Below are positions 26,456 to 38,360 of a stretch of 64,000 nt of DNA, piece by piece. Origin of the DNA: an uncultured Gammaproteobacteria bacterium (GTDB lineage: Bacteria; Pseudomonadota; Gammaproteobacteria; PS1; Pseudothioglobaceae); contig CABXIU010000004.1 of the NCBI GenBank assembly GCA_902512305.1, positions 1 through 64,000 on the forward strand, read 5' to 3'. Positions within the stretch are counted from its first letter, which is position 1. Each line of letters opens with the position of its first letter. Both the position numbers and the translations under genes were made by a program. The notes under the pieces were generated by a model that was not told where the DNA came from, ran no database searches, and worked only from the letters and a program-made list of their open reading frames with translations.

Positions 26456-29170
26456 ATGTCAGAAAAAATTCAAGGTGTATTTATTGATGGAGTTGAATTT
26501 CCATTTGACGACTCATCTTCAATTTTGGATTTTACGGATAAGGCTCTAGGCGATAAGATAATCCCTACCCTTTGTAATGATGATAATCTTCAGCCTTATG
26601 GAGCCTGCAGAGTATGTTCAGTTGAAGTTCAACTTGCAGAAAATGGACCTACGCGAACTGTAGCATCGTGTCATACACCAGTGAGTCCTGGAATGAGAAT
26701 TTACACAAGTTCTGAAAGTGTCAAAAAGCTTCGTAAAAATATTGTAGAGCTAGTACTAAGTGATCATCCGCCTGATTGTTTAACATGTGAAGTCAACGGT
26801 AACTGTGAGTTACAAGATGTTGCAGCAAGCGTTGGTGTTCGTCAAATTCGTTATGCTAAAGGTGAAAATCATTGTGATCGTAAAAAAGACTTGTCTCATG
26901 CTTATATGCGAATGGATTTATCTAAATGTATAAACTGCTCAAGATGTGTTCGTGCATGTGATGAAGTTCAGGGTCAGTTTACTTTAACAATGACTGGTAG
27001 AGGTTTCGAGTCGCGTATAACGACTGATAACGATATGTTGTTTGGAGACTCCTCATGTGTTTCCTGCGGTGCCTGTGCTCAAACTTGTCCTACATCTGCA
27101 ATTTCAGATGTATTTCAATCAAAGTCAATTGAAGCAGATAAGTCAGTTAGAACAACATGTTCATATTGTGGTGTTGGATGTAATCTAGAAGTCGCAGTCA
27201 AGAGTGATGAAGTATTATCAATTCGTGCGCCTCAAGATGCAGTTAATGCTGGACACACATGTCTGAAGGGTCGATATGCTTTCAAATTCTATAATCATGA
27301 AGATAGACTAACATCACCACTAATCAGAAAAAACGGTGAATTAACACCTTGCTCTTGGGATGAAGCGCTAGATTTTATTAAAGATAAATTCGAATCAATT
27401 AAATCTGAGCATGGTTCAGATGCTATTGCTGGAATTTCATCTGCTCGATGTACGAATGAAGAAAACTATATGTTTCAAAAGATGATTCGTCAACTGGTTG
27501 GGACGAATAACATCGATTGTTGTGCAAGAGTTTGTCACTCACCAACAGCATGGGGAATGCAGCAAAGTTTTGGGACAGGAGCAGGAACAAACTCAACAGA
27601 AGACATACCTCTAGCTGACCTAATGATAATTATCGGAGCAAATCCTACTTCTGCTCACCCAGTCACTGGAGCAAAAATTAAGCAGCAGGCAATGTCTGGG
27701 GCTACTTTAATTGTGATTGATCCAGTTAGAACTGAATTAGCTCGAATGGCTGATTATCATCTTCAGCTCAAGCCAGGAACGAATGTTGCTGTGTTAAACA
27801 TGATTCAGTATTTCATAGTAGAAGCTGGACTTGTAGATCATGAATTTATCAAAGATCGCTGTGAGGGCGGTGAGGAATTTATTGAGCAAATAATAAATCT
27901 TGATGTTGATGAGATGGCTAAGATTAGTGGTCTTGATAAAGAGGATGTTAGAGCAGTAGCTATTGCTTATGCCTCTGCGGAAAATGCAATGGAATTTCAT
28001 GGTCTTGGTGTAACTGAGCACTCTCAAGGCACAAAAACGGTAATGCTAATTTCAAATCTAGCAATGATGACTGGAAATCTTGGTCGACCCGGAGTTGGCG
28101 TGAATCCACTTCGTGGACAAAATAATGTTCAGGGAGCTGCAGATATGGGTTGTCAGCCACATCACGGCCCTGGATATTTATGGATGGATAAAAAAGAAGT
28201 GCAAGATTTTTATGAAGATAAATTGGGGCTTCCAACTCCAACCACACCTGGAAGAAAGATTCCTGAAATGTTTGATGGCGCAATAGATGGCTCACTGAAG
28301 GCTTTATGGATTTTTGCTGAGGATGTGGTACAAACTGATCCAAACACGCATCATGTTGTTAAGGCAATGCAGAGTCTTGATTTGCTTGTTGTTCAGGAAA
28401 TATTTATGAGCGAAACAGCCAAGATGGCTGATGTTGTTCTGCCTGGTACAACCTTCCTAGAAAAGAGTGGAACATTTACTAATACTGAGCGTCGAGTTCA
28501 ACAGGTGAATGCTGCAGTTAAGCCTCTTAAGGGTTGTAAGACAGATGGACAGATTATTGTAGAGATGATGCGTAAGTTAGGTTTTGATCAGCCTGATTAT
28601 GATGCTGCTGAAGTGCTTAAAGAAGTTGCCAGTGTTGTTTCTTTTTTCGAAGGCATTACTTGGGAAGGTTTGGGTGCTAATCCAATGGGGCTTCAATGGC
28701 CTGTCAATAAAAAAGGCGAAGATACGCAAATTCTACATATTGGTGAGTTTAAGCGTGGCAAGGGTAAATTTCATTATCATGATTGGAAAGAGAGTGAAGA
28801 GCTCACTAAACATAAAAATGAATATCCATTTATTCTCACAACTAGTCGAGAGCTTCAGCATTACAACTGCGCAACAATGACTAGACGAACTTCAAATGTT
28901 AAGATTCTCCCTAAAGATGTCATTATGCTCAATCCAAAAGATGCAAAAGCTAAAGACCTTATTTCGGGGGATCGCGCTACATTGAAATCTGATCGGGGTG
29001 AAATAACGCTCGATGTTGAAGTGACTGACAGAGTTAAAAAGGGAGTTGTAAGAACAACTTTTCATTTCCCTGAAGTATTAATTAACGAGGTGACGAGTGG
29101 AGTGACTGATGAGGAGACAAAATGTCCAGAATACAAAATTGTAGCTGTGGATGTATTAAAAGCTTCGTAA
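26456..29170 (+). CDS. fdhA: Formate dehydrogenase alpha subunit, molybdenum, cysteine form
   Basis: Oxidises formate to CO2 at a bis-molybdopterin site. Domains in order: [2Fe-2S] (YGACRVCSVEV), His/Cys [4Fe-4S] (HPPDCLTCEVNGNC), two [4Fe-4S] sites (CINCSRCVRAC, CVSCGACAQTCP), then the Mo domain with CSYCGVGC and CCARVCHSPT. The last Cys (about residue 359) sits where selenocysteine occurs in FdhF, and the frame has no internal TGA, so this is the Cys form. The C-terminal domain has RELQHYNCATMTRRT. 904 residues. Starts 1 base after fdhB. No FdsD-like gene follows. Confidence 0.94.
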   Translation: MSEKIQGVFIDGVEFPFDDSSSILDFTDKALGDKIIPTLCNDDNLQPYGACRVCSVEVQLAENGPTRTVASCHTPVSPGMRIYTSSESVKKLRKNIVELVLSDHPPDCLTCEVNGNCELQDVAASVGVRQIRYAKGENHCDRKKDLSHAYMRMDLSKCINCSRCVRACDEVQGQFTLTMTGRGFESRITTDNDMLFGDSSCVSCGACAQTCPTSAISDVFQSKSIEADKSVRTTCSYCGVGCNLEVAVKSDEVLSIRAPQDAVNAGHTCLKGRYAFKFYNHEDRLTSPLIRKNGELTPCSWDEALDFIKDKFESIKSEHGSDAIAGISSARCTNEENYMFQKMIRQLVGTNNIDCCARVCHSPTAWGMQQSFGTGAGTNSTEDIPLADLMIIIGANPTSAHPVTGAKIKQQAMSGATLIVIDPVRTELARMADYHLQLKPGTNVAVLNMIQYFIVEAGLVDHEFIKDRCEGGEEFIEQIINLDVDEMAKISGLDKEDVRAVAIAYASAENAMEFHGLGVTEHSQGTKTVMLISNLAMMTGNLGRPGVGVNPLRGQNNVQGAADMGCQPHHGPGYLWMDKKEVQDFYEDKLGLPTPTTPGRKIPEMFDGAIDGSLKALWIFAEDVVQTDPNTHHVVKAMQSLDLLVVQEIFMSETAKMADVVLPGTTFLEKSGTFTNTERRVQQVNAAVKPLKGCKTDGQIIVEMMRKLGFDQPDYDAAEVLKEVASVVSFFEGITWEGLGANPMGLQWPVNKKGEDTQILHIGEFKRGKGKFHYHDWKESEELTKHKNEYPFILTTSRELQHYNCATMTRRTSNVKILPKDVIMLNPKDAKAKDLISGDRATLKSDRGEITLDVEVTDRVKKGVVRTTFHFPEVLINEVTSGVTDEETKCPEYKIVAVDVLKAS

Positions 29171-29204
29171 TCAGTTGATAGTTTTCCCTTGGGCTCACTA
29201 ATTT

Positions 29205-30017
29205 TTAGTAACGCCTCTCTAGTTTGCTTTTTTGGAGAATGCGACCTGCGATTTCTTCAATAGATATGTGACTTGTGTCAATAAATGAGATGTCATTTTG
29301 AACAAAAATATCTTCTGCTCTTCGCACTTCTTTTTGGCATTGCTCTATCGAGGCATAGCCACTATTTGACCTTCTCACATCTCTTATATTTTGAAGTCGA
29401 ACAGGGTTAATAGTTAAGCCGTAGAGTTTGTCTTTAAATGGTTTTAAAGGACTTGGAATTGCAACAGAATGAAGGTCTTCATCAATTAGAGGATAGTTTG
29501 CAGCATAGATTCCATATTGAAGCGCTAAAAAAAGGCATGTAGGCGTTTTCCCAGATCTTGATACTCCAGTAAGAATTATGTCCGCACTATCATAATGTTT
29601 CGTAGACAGCCCATCATCATTGTTTAGTGCAAAATTTATGCTATCAATTCTGCCCGAGTATGTATTTTCATTTCCCACACCATGAGAAAGTCCCATTTCA
29701 TGAGAAGACTGAGTTTCAAGTGTCTTTTCTAGCTTAGAAATAAATGTATCAAAAAAATCAAAAATAATACCCCCACTATCTTCAAGTAAATGGCGATATT
29801 CATTAGAAACTTGGGTACTAAAAATGAGAGCAGGTTGGCCATCAACTTCTGACGCTTCCTTGATAAGTGAGGCCGCTGACTTTGCTTTTTTCTGGGTATC
29901 TATAAATGCTAAATTAACACGCTTAAACTCTATATCAGGAAACTGAGTGAGCAGACTATTTCCTAAAGCTTCAGCTGTAATACCGGTTCTATCTGAAATA
30001 AAAAAAACAGTTCTCAT
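29205..30017 (-). CDS. ppsR: PEP synthase regulatory protein (kinase/pyrophosphorylase)
   Basis: DUF299-family bifunctional enzyme that switches PEP synthase off and on by ADP-dependent phosphorylation and Pi-dependent dephosphorylation. The N-terminus FFISDRTGITAEALGNSLL and the P-loop GVSRSGKTPTCLFLA are diagnostic. 270 residues. It lies 15 bases downstream of ppsA on the same strand, in line with a shared transcript, and is convergent with fdhA. Confidence 0.93.
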   Translation of the reverse strand: MRTVFFISDRTGITAEALGNSLLTQFPDIEFKRVNLAFIDTQKKAKSAASLIKEASEVDGQPALIFSTQVSNEYRHLLEDSGGIIFDFFDTFISKLEKTLETQSSHEMGLSHGVGNENTYSGRIDSINFALNNDDGLSTKHYDSADIILTGVSRSGKTPTCLFLALQYGIYAANYPLIDEDLHSVAIPSPLKPFKDKLYGLTINPVRLQNIRDVRRSNSGYASIEQCQKEVRRAEDIFVQNDISFIDTSHISIEEIAGRILQKSKLERRY

Positions 30018-30032
30018 AATAATTTTAGGATA

Positions 30033-32396
30033 TCAGAGCTTACCAAGCTTGGTCCAAGTTTCGACAACAGTATCAGGATTGAGTGAGATACTTGTAATTT
30101 CCTTTTCCAAAAGCCATTGAGCAAAATCCATATGGTCCGAAGGCCCTTGGCCACATATACCAATATATTTTCCTTGACGGTGGCACGCTTCTATTGCCAT
30201 AGTAATCATTCTTTTGACTGCATTATTTCTTTCATCAAAGCCTTCAGCAATTAGGCCAGAGTCTCTATCCATACCCAGAGTAAGTTGAGTTAAATCATTA
30301 GAGCCTATTGAAAAGCCATCAAAGTGCTCTAAAAATTCTTCAGCAATAACTGCATTTGATGGAAGTTCGCACATCATTATTATTCTCAAACCATCTTTTC
30401 CTCGTTCAAGGCCATTCTCTTTTAATAGCTTAATTACATTGGAAGCTTCAGAAGTAGTTCGGACAAATGGAATCATGATTTCAACATTTTCTAAGCCCAT
30501 ATTGTTTCTAACATTTTTTATTGCCTGGCATTCAAGCTCAAAACATTCCCTAAAATCTGAAGAAATATAACGCGAAGCACCTCTAAATCCAATCATCGGG
30601 TTTTCTTCATTGGGCTCATAAAGTTCACCAGCAAACAAGTTAGAGTATTCGTTAGATTTAAAGTCTGACATACGAATAATCACAGGAGATTCAGAGAAAC
30701 TAGCTGCAATTGTAGAAATGCCCTCAGTTAGCTTTTGAACATAAAAGTCGACTGGAGATTTATAGCAAGATGTCCTTTTTGCAATTTCATTTTTAAGATC
30801 ACTAGGCAGACTGTCAAATTGCAGTAAAGCTTTAGGATGTATTCCAATAGTATTGTTAATAATAAACTCTAGGCGAGCTAGTCCAACACCAGCATTTGGA
30901 ATACTTGCAAAATCAAAAGCACGTGAAGGGTTGCCAACATTCATCATAATTTTTACAGGGATCTCGGGCAAATCACTCACCTCAGAAAATGTATGCTCGA
31001 AATTTAATTTACCTTGATAGACTTTGCCAGTATCACCTTCTGCGCAAGATGCTGTCACTTCATGATTATTTTTTAATAGTTTTGTTGCATCTCCGGTTCC
31101 AACTATTGCAGGGACCCCTAGTTCTCTCGCTATTATCGCTGCATGACAGGTTCTTCCTCCTCGATTAGTTATAATCGCAGAAGCTAGTTTCATTACTGGC
31201 TCCCAGTCGGGATCGGTCATATCAGTAACAAGAACATCACCCTTGTTGATTGAATCCATTTCAGATAAATCATTAATTATTTTGGTTTTTCCTGTTCCAA
31301 TTTTTTGACCAATTGCTCGACCCTCAACAAGAATATTAGATGTTTCAAGGAGCTTGTAGCGCTCAATATTTTGTGAGCTTTGTCTACTTTTGACTGTCTC
31401 TGGCCTTGCTTGAACAATATAGATTTTTTCATCCACACCATCAAGAGCCCATTCAATATCCATTGCTCTGCCATAATGAGACTCAATTTTCATGGCGTAT
31501 TGAGCGAGCTCTTCAATTTGAGAGTCATTTAAACTGAACCTCAATCGGTCTTCAAGTTCAACTTCAGTTGTAGTAACTGGTGAAGAAGAGTTATCCTCAG
31601 CATAAACCATCTTTATTAATTTAGAGCCAAGACTTCTGGATAAAATTCCAGGCCTACCTGCTTTTATAGTTGGCTTGTGAACATAAAACTCATCTGGATT
31701 AACCGAGCCTTGAACAACAGTTTCTCCAAGTCCGAAAGCAGATGTTATAAATACCACGTCATCAAATCCAGATTCAGTATCAAGTGTGAACATAACGCCG
31801 CTAGATCCAATGTCACTTCGAACCATTTGTTGGATACCAGCAGATAATGAAACCATTTCATGTTCAAATCCTTGATGAACCCTATATGAGATAGCTCTAT
31901 CGTTATAAAGGGAGGCATATACTTTGCGGATTGAATTTAAAATATTATCTATTCCACTCACATTTAAATAGGTTTCTTGCTGGCCAGCAAAAGACGCTTC
32001 AGGTAAGTCTTCGGCAGTGGCCGAAGAGCGAACTGCAAAGGTAACATCAGGACCAAGCTGATCGGTAAGTTTTTGATAGCTATCAACAATAGATTGATGA
32101 AGACTATCAGGGAAAGGAGCCTCTTCGACCCATTGTCTTATTAATGAGCCAGTTTTAGTAAGCTCTTTTATATTCGCAACATCCAGACTCGAGAGTAGCT
32201 TATTAATTTTATTTTTTAGATCAGAGTACTCTAAAAAAGATTCAAATGCATCTGAAGTTGTGGCAAAGCCACCTGGCACACGAACACCTTGAGAATTAAA
32301 GCCACTAATCATTTCACCAAGTGACGCATTCTTTCCACCAACTTTTTCAACGTCACCCATTCCGACATCTTTCAGCCAGACAATATTTTCAATCAT
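30033..32396 (-). CDS. ppsA: Phosphoenolpyruvate synthase
   Basis: Makes PEP from pyruvate and ATP for gluconeogenesis. Features: N-terminal ATP-grasp domain ([32 protein letters not shown]), the phosphohistidine motif [15 protein letters not shown] near residue 418, and a C-terminal PEP-binding TIM barrel with [19 protein letters not shown] and GICGQGPSD containing the catalytic Cys. 787 residues. First gene of the ppsA-ppsR pair, divergent from tkt. Confidence 0.96.
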   Translation of the reverse strand: MIENIVWLKDVGMGDVEKVGGKNASLGEMISGFNSQGVRVPGGFATTSDAFESFLEYSDLKNKINKLLSSLDVANIKELTKTGSLIRQWVEEAPFPDSLHQSIVDSYQKLTDQLGPDVTFAVRSSATAEDLPEASFAGQQETYLNVSGIDNILNSIRKVYASLYNDRAISYRVHQGFEHEMVSLSAGIQQMVRSDIGSSGVMFTLDTESGFDDVVFITSAFGLGETVVQGSVNPDEFYVHKPTIKAGRPGILSRSLGSKLIKMVYAEDNSSSPVTTTEVELEDRLRFSLNDSQIEELAQYAMKIESHYGRAMDIEWALDGVDEKIYIVQARPETVKSRQSSQNIERYKLLETSNILVEGRAIGQKIGTGKTKIINDLSEMDSINKGDVLVTDMTDPDWEPVMKLASAIITNRGGRTCHAAIIARELGVPAIVGTGDATKLLKNNHEVTASCAEGDTGKVYQGKLNFEHTFSEVSDLPEIPVKIMMNVGNPSRAFDFASIPNAGVGLARLEFIINNTIGIHPKALLQFDSLPSDLKNEIAKRTSCYKSPVDFYVQKLTEGISTIAASFSESPVIIRMSDFKSNEYSNLFAGELYEPNEENPMIGFRGASRYISSDFRECFELECQAIKNVRNNMGLENVEIMIPFVRTTSEASNVIKLLKENGLERGKDGLRIIMMCELPSNAVIAEEFLEHFDGFSIGSNDLTQLTLGMDRDSGLIAEGFDERNNAVKRMITMAIEACHRQGKYIGICGQGPSDHMDFAQWLLEKEITSISLNPDTVVETWTKLGKL

Positions 32397-32692
32397 TAGA
32401 CCTCTTATTTGAATTAGATATATTAGGAAACGATGAGTAAGCAGCTATTTTTGACACAAAAAGTAATAATAGAGTTTTTCACCAAAAGTATAATTTTAAT
32501 ACATTAAAAACATGATGTACTAGACATTCTAATTTAGAGCTTATTTTAAATCATATTGTGACAATGATATTATACCGCAGTTGAATATTTTTCCTATTTA
32601 TTTGCCTTTATAGAGGCGTTTGAGATGCGGCATGATAAAAATAAAATGTATAATGTTTGGCTAACAAATTTTTTTTCATAGGTTTTAAAATA
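32397..32692. promoter_or_regulatory. Divergent control region between ppsA and tkt
   Basis: 296 AT-rich bases without a gene. On the plus strand, a TATAAT preceded by TG (32649-32654) is a likely -10 for tkt. On the minus strand, TATAAT (32569-32574) could serve ppsA. Neither has a well-spaced -35 element. TTGACA at 32451 has no matching -10. Nothing else was recognised. Confidence 0.4.
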
Positions 32693-34681
32693 ATGGCTAC
32701 ACAACTCGAATTAGCAAATGCTATCCGCGCTTTGAGCATGGATGCTGTTCAAAAAGCAAACTCAGGACATCCAGGGGCTCCAATGGGGATGGCTGATATC
32801 GCTGAAGTGCTTTGGAATAAACACCTAAAATTCAATCCATCTAATTCAAATTGGTCAGATAGAGATCGTTTTGTATTGTCAAACGGCCATGGTTCAATGC
32901 TCATATACTCATTATTACACCTGACCGGGTTTGACCTTAGTATTGAAGATCTTAAGGATTTTCGTCAACTTCATTCCAAAACACCTGGCCATCCTGAGTA
33001 TGGTTATGCAGAAGGAGTTGAGACTACCACAGGACCGTTAGGGCAAGGAATTACAAACGCAGTAGGCATGGCAATAGCCGAAAGAACATTAGCAGCTCAA
33101 TTTAATAAGCCAGGTCACTCTATTGTGGATCACCACACCTATGTTTTCATGGGAGATGGATGTCTAATGGAAGGCATATCTCACGAATCATGTGCAATGG
33201 CTGGAACACTTGGCCTTGGAAAATTAATTGCATTTTGGGACGACAATGATATCTCAATTGATGGACATATTGGTGATTGGATGGAAAAAGGCGTTCCAGG
33301 CCGTTTCAAATCCTACAACTGGCATGTAGTAGCGGATGTAGATGGACATGACCCAGAAGCCATTAATGCAGCTATAGTTGAAGCTAAGGTGATGAATGAT
33401 CGGCCTACTTTAATTTGCACTCGAACTGTTATTGGTTCTGGTTCTCCTAACTTAGCCGGCACTCATAATTGCCATGGGGCGCCTCTGGGCGAAGAAGAAA
33501 TAGCAAAAACTAGGGAAAATATTGGATGGAATTATGAACCTTTTGAGATTCCTCAAGAGATTTACGATGGCTGGAATCATGATACTGAAGGCTCAGCTGC
33601 TGAAGAAGAGTGGAATGAAAAGTTTAGAGCTTATAGCGCCTCTTTTCCAGATGAAGCAGCTGAATTTCAGCGTCGAATGAGTGGAAAATTGCCTGAGAAC
33701 TTTACCTCAAAGATGGATGAGTATATTGCTCAAACCCAAAAAGATATGCCTAATATAGCCTCAAGAAAAGCATCTCAAAATGCAATTGAAGCTATGGGCC
33801 CAATAGTTCCTGAGCTGTTTGGAGGATCAGCAGATTTAACGGGCTCAAATTTAACTAATTGGTCTGGAAGCGTTGTTGTTAATTCTGAAAATGCAAACGG
33901 AAATTATATTTCTTGGGGTGTAAGAGAGTTTGGAATGGCGGTCATGATGAACGGCATGGTTTTGCATGGCGGTTTTAAAGTTTATGGTGCGACATTTTTG
34001 ATGTTTATGGAGTATATGAGAAATGCATTACGAATGGCAGCCATGATGAAAATTGGAACTATTTTTGTATATTCTCATGACTCAATAGGTCTTGGTGAGG
34101 ATGGACCAACACATCAAGCGGTTGAACAGATAGCAACTATGAGAGTAATTCCAAATTTTCAAACATGGCGTGCCTGTGATGCCATAGAGTCTGCAGTATC
34201 CTGGAAAATTGCTATGCTTAGAGGTGATGCGCCAACAGCCTTAATTTTTTCTAGACAAAATTTAACACCAATTGAAAGAACACACAAGCAGTTGAAAGAT
34301 ATTGAAAAAGGAGGCTATGTCATTTCAGATTGTAATGGAGAAGCTGAAATCATATTAATTGCTTCGGGTTCAGAGGTCTCACTGGCAATGGATTCTGCAC
34401 AAGCTTTGACTGGAAGAAAAGTTCGAGTAGTTTCAATGCCATCAACTAATGCGTTTGATGAGCAGAGTCAAGACTATAAAGACTCAGTGCTGACACCGGG
34501 CGTAAAAAGAGTTGCAATTGAGGCTGGTGTTGCTGAGTCCTGGTACAAATATGTTGGGCTAGATGGAGGTATTGTTGCCATGAGTACCTATGGTGAGTCA
34601 GCACCTGCTGGAGAGCTATTTAAGCATTTTGGTTTTACTGTAGATAACGTTGTTTCTATAGTTGATAGAGTTTTAAGTTAA
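32693..34681 (+). CDS. tkt: Transketolase
   Basis: Thiamine-diphosphate enzyme moving two-carbon units between sugar phosphates (pentose phosphate or Calvin cycle). Family segments: [36 protein letters not shown], the ThDP motif [12 protein letters not shown], and [14 protein letters not shown]. The track begins at TTG 32657, but ATG 32693 matches the usual start of transketolases and gives 662 residues. First gene of tkt-gap-pgk-pyk-fba, spaced 17 bases before gap. Confidence 0.95.
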   Translation: MATQLELANAIRALSMDAVQKANSGHPGAPMGMADIAEVLWNKHLKFNPSNSNWSDRDRFVLSNGHGSMLIYSLLHLTGFDLSIEDLKDFRQLHSKTPGHPEYGYAEGVETTTGPLGQGITNAVGMAIAERTLAAQFNKPGHSIVDHHTYVFMGDGCLMEGISHESCAMAGTLGLGKLIAFWDDNDISIDGHIGDWMEKGVPGRFKSYNWHVVADVDGHDPEAINAAIVEAKVMNDRPTLICTRTVIGSGSPNLAGTHNCHGAPLGEEEIAKTRENIGWNYEPFEIPQEIYDGWNHDTEGSAAEEEWNEKFRAYSASFPDEAAEFQRRMSGKLPENFTSKMDEYIAQTQKDMPNIASRKASQNAIEAMGPIVPELFGGSADLTGSNLTNWSGSVVVNSENANGNYISWGVREFGMAVMMNGMVLHGGFKVYGATFLMFMEYMRNALRMAAMMKIGTIFVYSHDSIGLGEDGPTHQAVEQIATMRVIPNFQTWRACDAIESAVSWKIAMLRGDAPTALIFSRQNLTPIERTHKQLKDIEKGGYVISDCNGEAEIILIASGSEVSLAMDSAQALTGRKVRVVSMPSTNAFDEQSQDYKDSVLTPGVKRVAIEAGVAESWYKYVGLDGGIVAMSTYGESAPAGELFKHFGFTVDNVVSIVDRVLS

Positions 34682-34698
34682 TTTTTTAGGAGTTTGAA

Positions 34699-35697
34699 AT
34701 GACAATAAAAGTTGGAATTAATGGTTTTGGTCGAATAGGCAGAATGGTTTTCCGTGCAATTGATAAGGATTTTGATAATCTAGAGGTAGTTGGCGTAAAT
34801 GATCTTCTAGACAATGATTACTTGTCTTATATGCTTAGATACGATTCGGTTCATGGAAGGTTCGGTAAGGACGTTACTGTTGAAGGTAATAATTTTTTAA
34901 TTGATGGAAAAAAAATTCGCCTTACTGCTGAACGCAATCCTGCTGACTTAAAATGGGGCGATATTGGCGCTGATCTTGTTATTGATTGTACTGGTTTTTT
35001 CTTGACCGAAGAGAGTTGCCAGGCACATATCGACGCAGGGGCAAAAAAAGTAATACAGTCTGCTCCTTCTAAGGACAGTACACCGATGTTTGTTTATGGC
35101 GTTAATCATGATGCGTATGATGGCCAGTCAATAATTTCAGCAGCCTCATGCACAACAAACTGTTTGGCTCCTATTGCAAAAGTTCTTAATGATGAATGGG
35201 GCATCAAACGAGGATTAATGACAACAGTTCATGCTGCAACAGCAACTCAAAAAACTGTTGACGGACCCTCAATGAAAGATTGGCGTGGCGGACGTGGAAT
35301 TTTGGAAAATATTATTCCTTCATCAACTGGAGCAGCTAAGGCAGTTGGCAAAGTGTTGCCTGAGTTAAATGGAAAACTGACCGGGATGGCATTTAGAATA
35401 CCAACTTCTGATGTTTCGGTGGTAGATTTAACAGCTGAGCTAAATAGTTCGTCTGACTATGATGCAATTTGTGCAGCCATGAAATCTGCCTCTGAAGGTT
35501 CAATGAAAGGTGTTTTGGGTTATACAGATGAAAAGGTCGTTTCAACAGACTTTGTAGGTAGTTCCTGCGCTTCTACTTTTGATGTAGAGGCTGGAATGTC
35601 AATGGACGATACGTTCGTTAAAATGGTTTCATGGTACGATAATGAGTACAGCTATACATGCAATCTGCTACGTTTAGCTGGACATATTTCACAATAG
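34699..35697 (+). CDS. gap: Glyceraldehyde-3-phosphate dehydrogenase, type I
   Basis: Converts glyceraldehyde-3-phosphate and 1,3-bisphosphoglycerate. The Rossmann motif [15 protein letters not shown] and the catalytic [14 protein letters not shown] (Cys near 154) are present; [12 protein letters not shown] ends the family pattern. 332 residues. Ribosome site TAGGAG. Cofactor preference was not settled from the sequence. Confidence 0.96.
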   Translation: MTIKVGINGFGRIGRMVFRAIDKDFDNLEVVGVNDLLDNDYLSYMLRYDSVHGRFGKDVTVEGNNFLIDGKKIRLTAERNPADLKWGDIGADLVIDCTGFFLTEESCQAHIDAGAKKVIQSAPSKDSTPMFVYGVNHDAYDGQSIISAASCTTNCLAPIAKVLNDEWGIKRGLMTTVHAATATQKTVDGPSMKDWRGGRGILENIIPSSTGAAKAVGKVLPELNGKLTGMAFRIPTSDVSVVDLTAELNSSSDYDAICAAMKSASEGSMKGVLGYTDEKVVSTDFVGSSCASTFDVEAGMSMDDTFVKMVSWYDNEYSYTCNLLRLAGHISQ

Positions 35698-35722
35698 TCT
35701 TGTTTCTTAGTTGGAGCATTTG

Positions 35723-36895
35723 ATGAATTTACTTAAGATGACCGAGTTAGATTTAAATGGCAAGAGAGTTTTAATTAGACAAGATTTAAATGTTCCAATA
35801 AAAAATGGTGAAGTGACTAGTGACAAAAGAATCATTGCTTCACTGCCTACTATACTCCATGCGGTTAAAGCTGGAGCGAAGGTAATGATAACATCACACC
35901 TTGGTAGACCAAATGCAGGCGAGTTTGAAGAAAAATTTTCACTTCAACCGGTTGCTAATCATCTCTCAACATTATTAGGACAAAAAGTAAGACTTGAATC
36001 GAACTGGATTGACGGCGTAGAAATGGAGTTTGGTGAAGTGGTTCTCTGCGAAAATGTGAGATTCAATGAGGGTGAAAAGGAAAACGATGAAGTTTTGTCA
36101 AAAAAAATGGCCTCCTTATGTGATGTCTGTGTCCAAGATGCTTTTGGAACCGCGCATAGGGCTCATGCATCAACCTATGGCGTAACTCAATTTGCATTAG
36201 TTTCCTGTGCAGGTCCATTGTTAGTTGGTGAATTAGAGGCGCTTGGTAAAGCGCTTGATAACTCTAAGAGGCCAATGGTTGCTATTGTTGGTGGTTCAAA
36301 AGTCTCGACAAAATTAACAGTATTGGACGCACTTTCAAAGATTGTTGACCAGCTTGTAGTTGGTGGTGGTATTGCAAATACATTTATTGCTGCACAAGGT
36401 AACAATGTCGGGCAATCACTCTGTGAACATGATCTTATTCCTACTGCACAGGCCCTAATGCAGCATTGTGAAATACCTGTTCCTAGAGACGTTGTTTGTG
36501 GCAAAGAATTCTCAGAGTTTGCTAGTGCTGAGACTAAAAATGCAAGTAGCGTTGCTTCAGATGACATGATTTTTGATATTGGCCCAAATTCAACAACTGA
36601 GCTTTGTGAGATTATGAAAAACGCTGGAACCATAGTATGGAATGGGCCTGTTGGCGTCTTCGAATTCGATCAGTTTGCTAAAGGAACTGAGCAATTAGCA
36701 CTTGCTATAGCAGAGTCTGATGCTTTTTCAATTGCGGGAGGTGGGGATACTCTAGCTGCAGTTGATAAATTTAATATAGAAGATAAAATATCTTATATTT
36801 CAACTGGTGGGGGTGCTTTTTTGGAGTTTTTAGAAGGCAAAAAATTACCAGTTGTTGAAATATTAGAAAAAAGATCTCTGGAGAAAGAATTATGA
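35723..36895 (+). CDS. pgk: Phosphoglycerate kinase
   Basis: Glycolytic/Calvin-cycle kinase. Motifs: [48 protein letters not shown] and the nucleotide site [10 protein letters not shown]. The track TTG at 35711 sits within the ribosome site; GGAG is 6 bases before ATG 35723, which gives 390 residues, the usual size. It overlaps pyk by 4 bases. Confidence 0.96.
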   Translation: MNLLKMTELDLNGKRVLIRQDLNVPIKNGEVTSDKRIIASLPTILHAVKAGAKVMITSHLGRPNAGEFEEKFSLQPVANHLSTLLGQKVRLESNWIDGVEMEFGEVVLCENVRFNEGEKENDEVLSKKMASLCDVCVQDAFGTAHRAHASTYGVTQFALVSCAGPLLVGELEALGKALDNSKRPMVAIVGGSKVSTKLTVLDALSKIVDQLVVGGGIANTFIAAQGNNVGQSLCEHDLIPTAQALMQHCEIPVPRDVVCGKEFSEFASAETKNASSVASDDMIFDIGPNSTTELCEIMKNAGTIVWNGPVGVFEFDQFAKGTEQLALAIAESDAFSIAGGGDTLAAVDKFNIEDKISYISTGGGAFLEFLEGKKLPVVEILEKRSLEKEL

Positions 36896-38337
36896 ATAGA
36901 CGAACTAAAATTTTAGCAACTCTCGGACCATCAACTGATGACCCAGGAGTATTAAAAGGAATCCTAGATGCAGGAGTAAACGTTGTTCGCATTAATTTTT
37001 CTCATGGCGAAGAGAAGGAGCATTTGAGCCGTGTTGTAGCAGTGAGAAACTATGCAAAAGAAAACGATACCTTTATCGGTATCTTAATGGATCTTCAAGG
37101 TCCGAAGATAAGAATTTCATCATTTAAAACGGAAAAGATAGAGCTTAAGAATGGCGATCAATTTACTCTTGACGCCGAACTTGGAGAAGATGAAGGCAGC
37201 CAAGATTCTGTGGGTTTAGCCTATAAAGGGCTTCCAAGTGATCTAAATAATGAAAACATTCTATTACTTGATGATGGAAAGATAATTCTGCAAGTTAAGC
37301 AAATAATGGGACAAAAAATTATAACTCAGGTTATTCAAGGTGGAATACTTACGAATAATAAAGGAATTAATTTGCGCGGCGGTGGTTTAAGTGCCAGCGC
37401 TCTGACAGATAAAGATAAAAAAGATATCGTTACTGCTGCCAAGGCAGATGCAGATTACGTTGCAATCTCTTTTCCTGTAAATGTAGATGATGTCCGAGAA
37501 ACAAAAAGATTGTTAGCGGAAGCAGGCTCAAATGCGAGTGTTATTGCAAAAATTGAGAGAGCTGAGTCATTGCAGGAAGATGTCATTGCTGAAATAATTC
37601 AAGAATCTGCCGGCATCATGATAGCTCGTGGCGACTTAGGTGTTGAGATTGGAGATCCACAATTACCAGCCCAACAAAAACGTTTAATATCATTAGCTAG
37701 GTCTAATGATAGGTTTGTGATTACTGCAACGCAAATGCTTGAATCAATGATTACTAGCCCTATTCCGACTAGAGCTGAGGTTTTTGATGTAGCCAATGCT
37801 GTTCTAGATGGAACTGATGCTGTTATGCTCTCTGCTGAGACAGCAATAGGAAAACATCCTGTAAATGCCGTTAAAACTATGAGTGATGTATGTCTAGAAG
37901 CTGAAAAAAGTCGAAGAGCGAGCTTATCCCATCATAGACTTCACGAGCCCTTTGAAGAGATTGATTATACGATCGCTATGAGTGCCATGTATGCTGCAAA
38001 TCATATTGGTGCAAAAGTTGTTGCAGCGCTGACTCAAACGGGAAAGACTGCTTTGGTGATGTCTAGAATTAGTTCAAATATCTCAATTTTTGCGATGTCA
38101 GATAATAATAAAACATTACAAAAAGTTACTTTATATAGAGGTGTTTATCCTTGTTATATGGAAAAAACTAGTATGGATGATTGGAATGATGTCAACACCC
38201 ATGTGGTTGAAAATCTTCAAAGTAAATCTGCAGTTGAGAATGGTGACATAGCAATATTAACAAAAGGGATGCATAAAGATAAGTCAGGAGGCACAAATCT
38301 GATAAAAATTCTGCGTGTTGGTGATGGAAATTATTAA
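36892..38337 (+). CDS. pyk: Pyruvate kinase
   Basis: Makes pyruvate and ATP from PEP. Signature [12 protein letters not shown] with the catalytic Lys and [12 protein letters not shown] are clear, as are the N-terminal [14 protein letters not shown] and [12 protein letters not shown]. 481 residues includes the C-terminal allosteric domain. Starts in the ATGA overlap with pgk. Together with ppsA/ppsR next door, both directions of the PEP-pyruvate step are encoded close together. Confidence 0.95.
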   Translation: MNRRTKILATLGPSTDDPGVLKGILDAGVNVVRINFSHGEEKEHLSRVVAVRNYAKENDTFIGILMDLQGPKIRISSFKTEKIELKNGDQFTLDAELGEDEGSQDSVGLAYKGLPSDLNNENILLLDDGKIILQVKQIMGQKIITQVIQGGILTNNKGINLRGGGLSASALTDKDKKDIVTAAKADADYVAISFPVNVDDVRETKRLLAEAGSNASVIAKIERAESLQEDVIAEIIQESAGIMIARGDLGVEIGDPQLPAQQKRLISLARSNDRFVITATQMLESMITSPIPTRAEVFDVANAVLDGTDAVMLSAETAIGKHPVNAVKTMSDVCLEAEKSRRASLSHHRLHEPFEEIDYTIAMSAMYAANHIGAKVVAALTQTGKTALVMSRISSNISIFAMSDNNKTLQKVTLYRGVYPCYMEKTSMDDWNDVNTHVVENLQSKSAVENGDIAILTKGMHKDKSGGTNLIKILRVGDGNY

Positions 38338-38360
38338 ATGAAAATAAAAGGGTGAGAATT

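Noticed and set aside
26456-29170. Selenocysteine in the formate dehydrogenase
   Set aside because: The expected Sec position is an ordinary Cys codon (TGT) and there is no internal TGA.
36187-36633. 148-residue minus-strand ORF
   Set aside because: Opposite strand of pgk, with no domain features; a shadow ORF.
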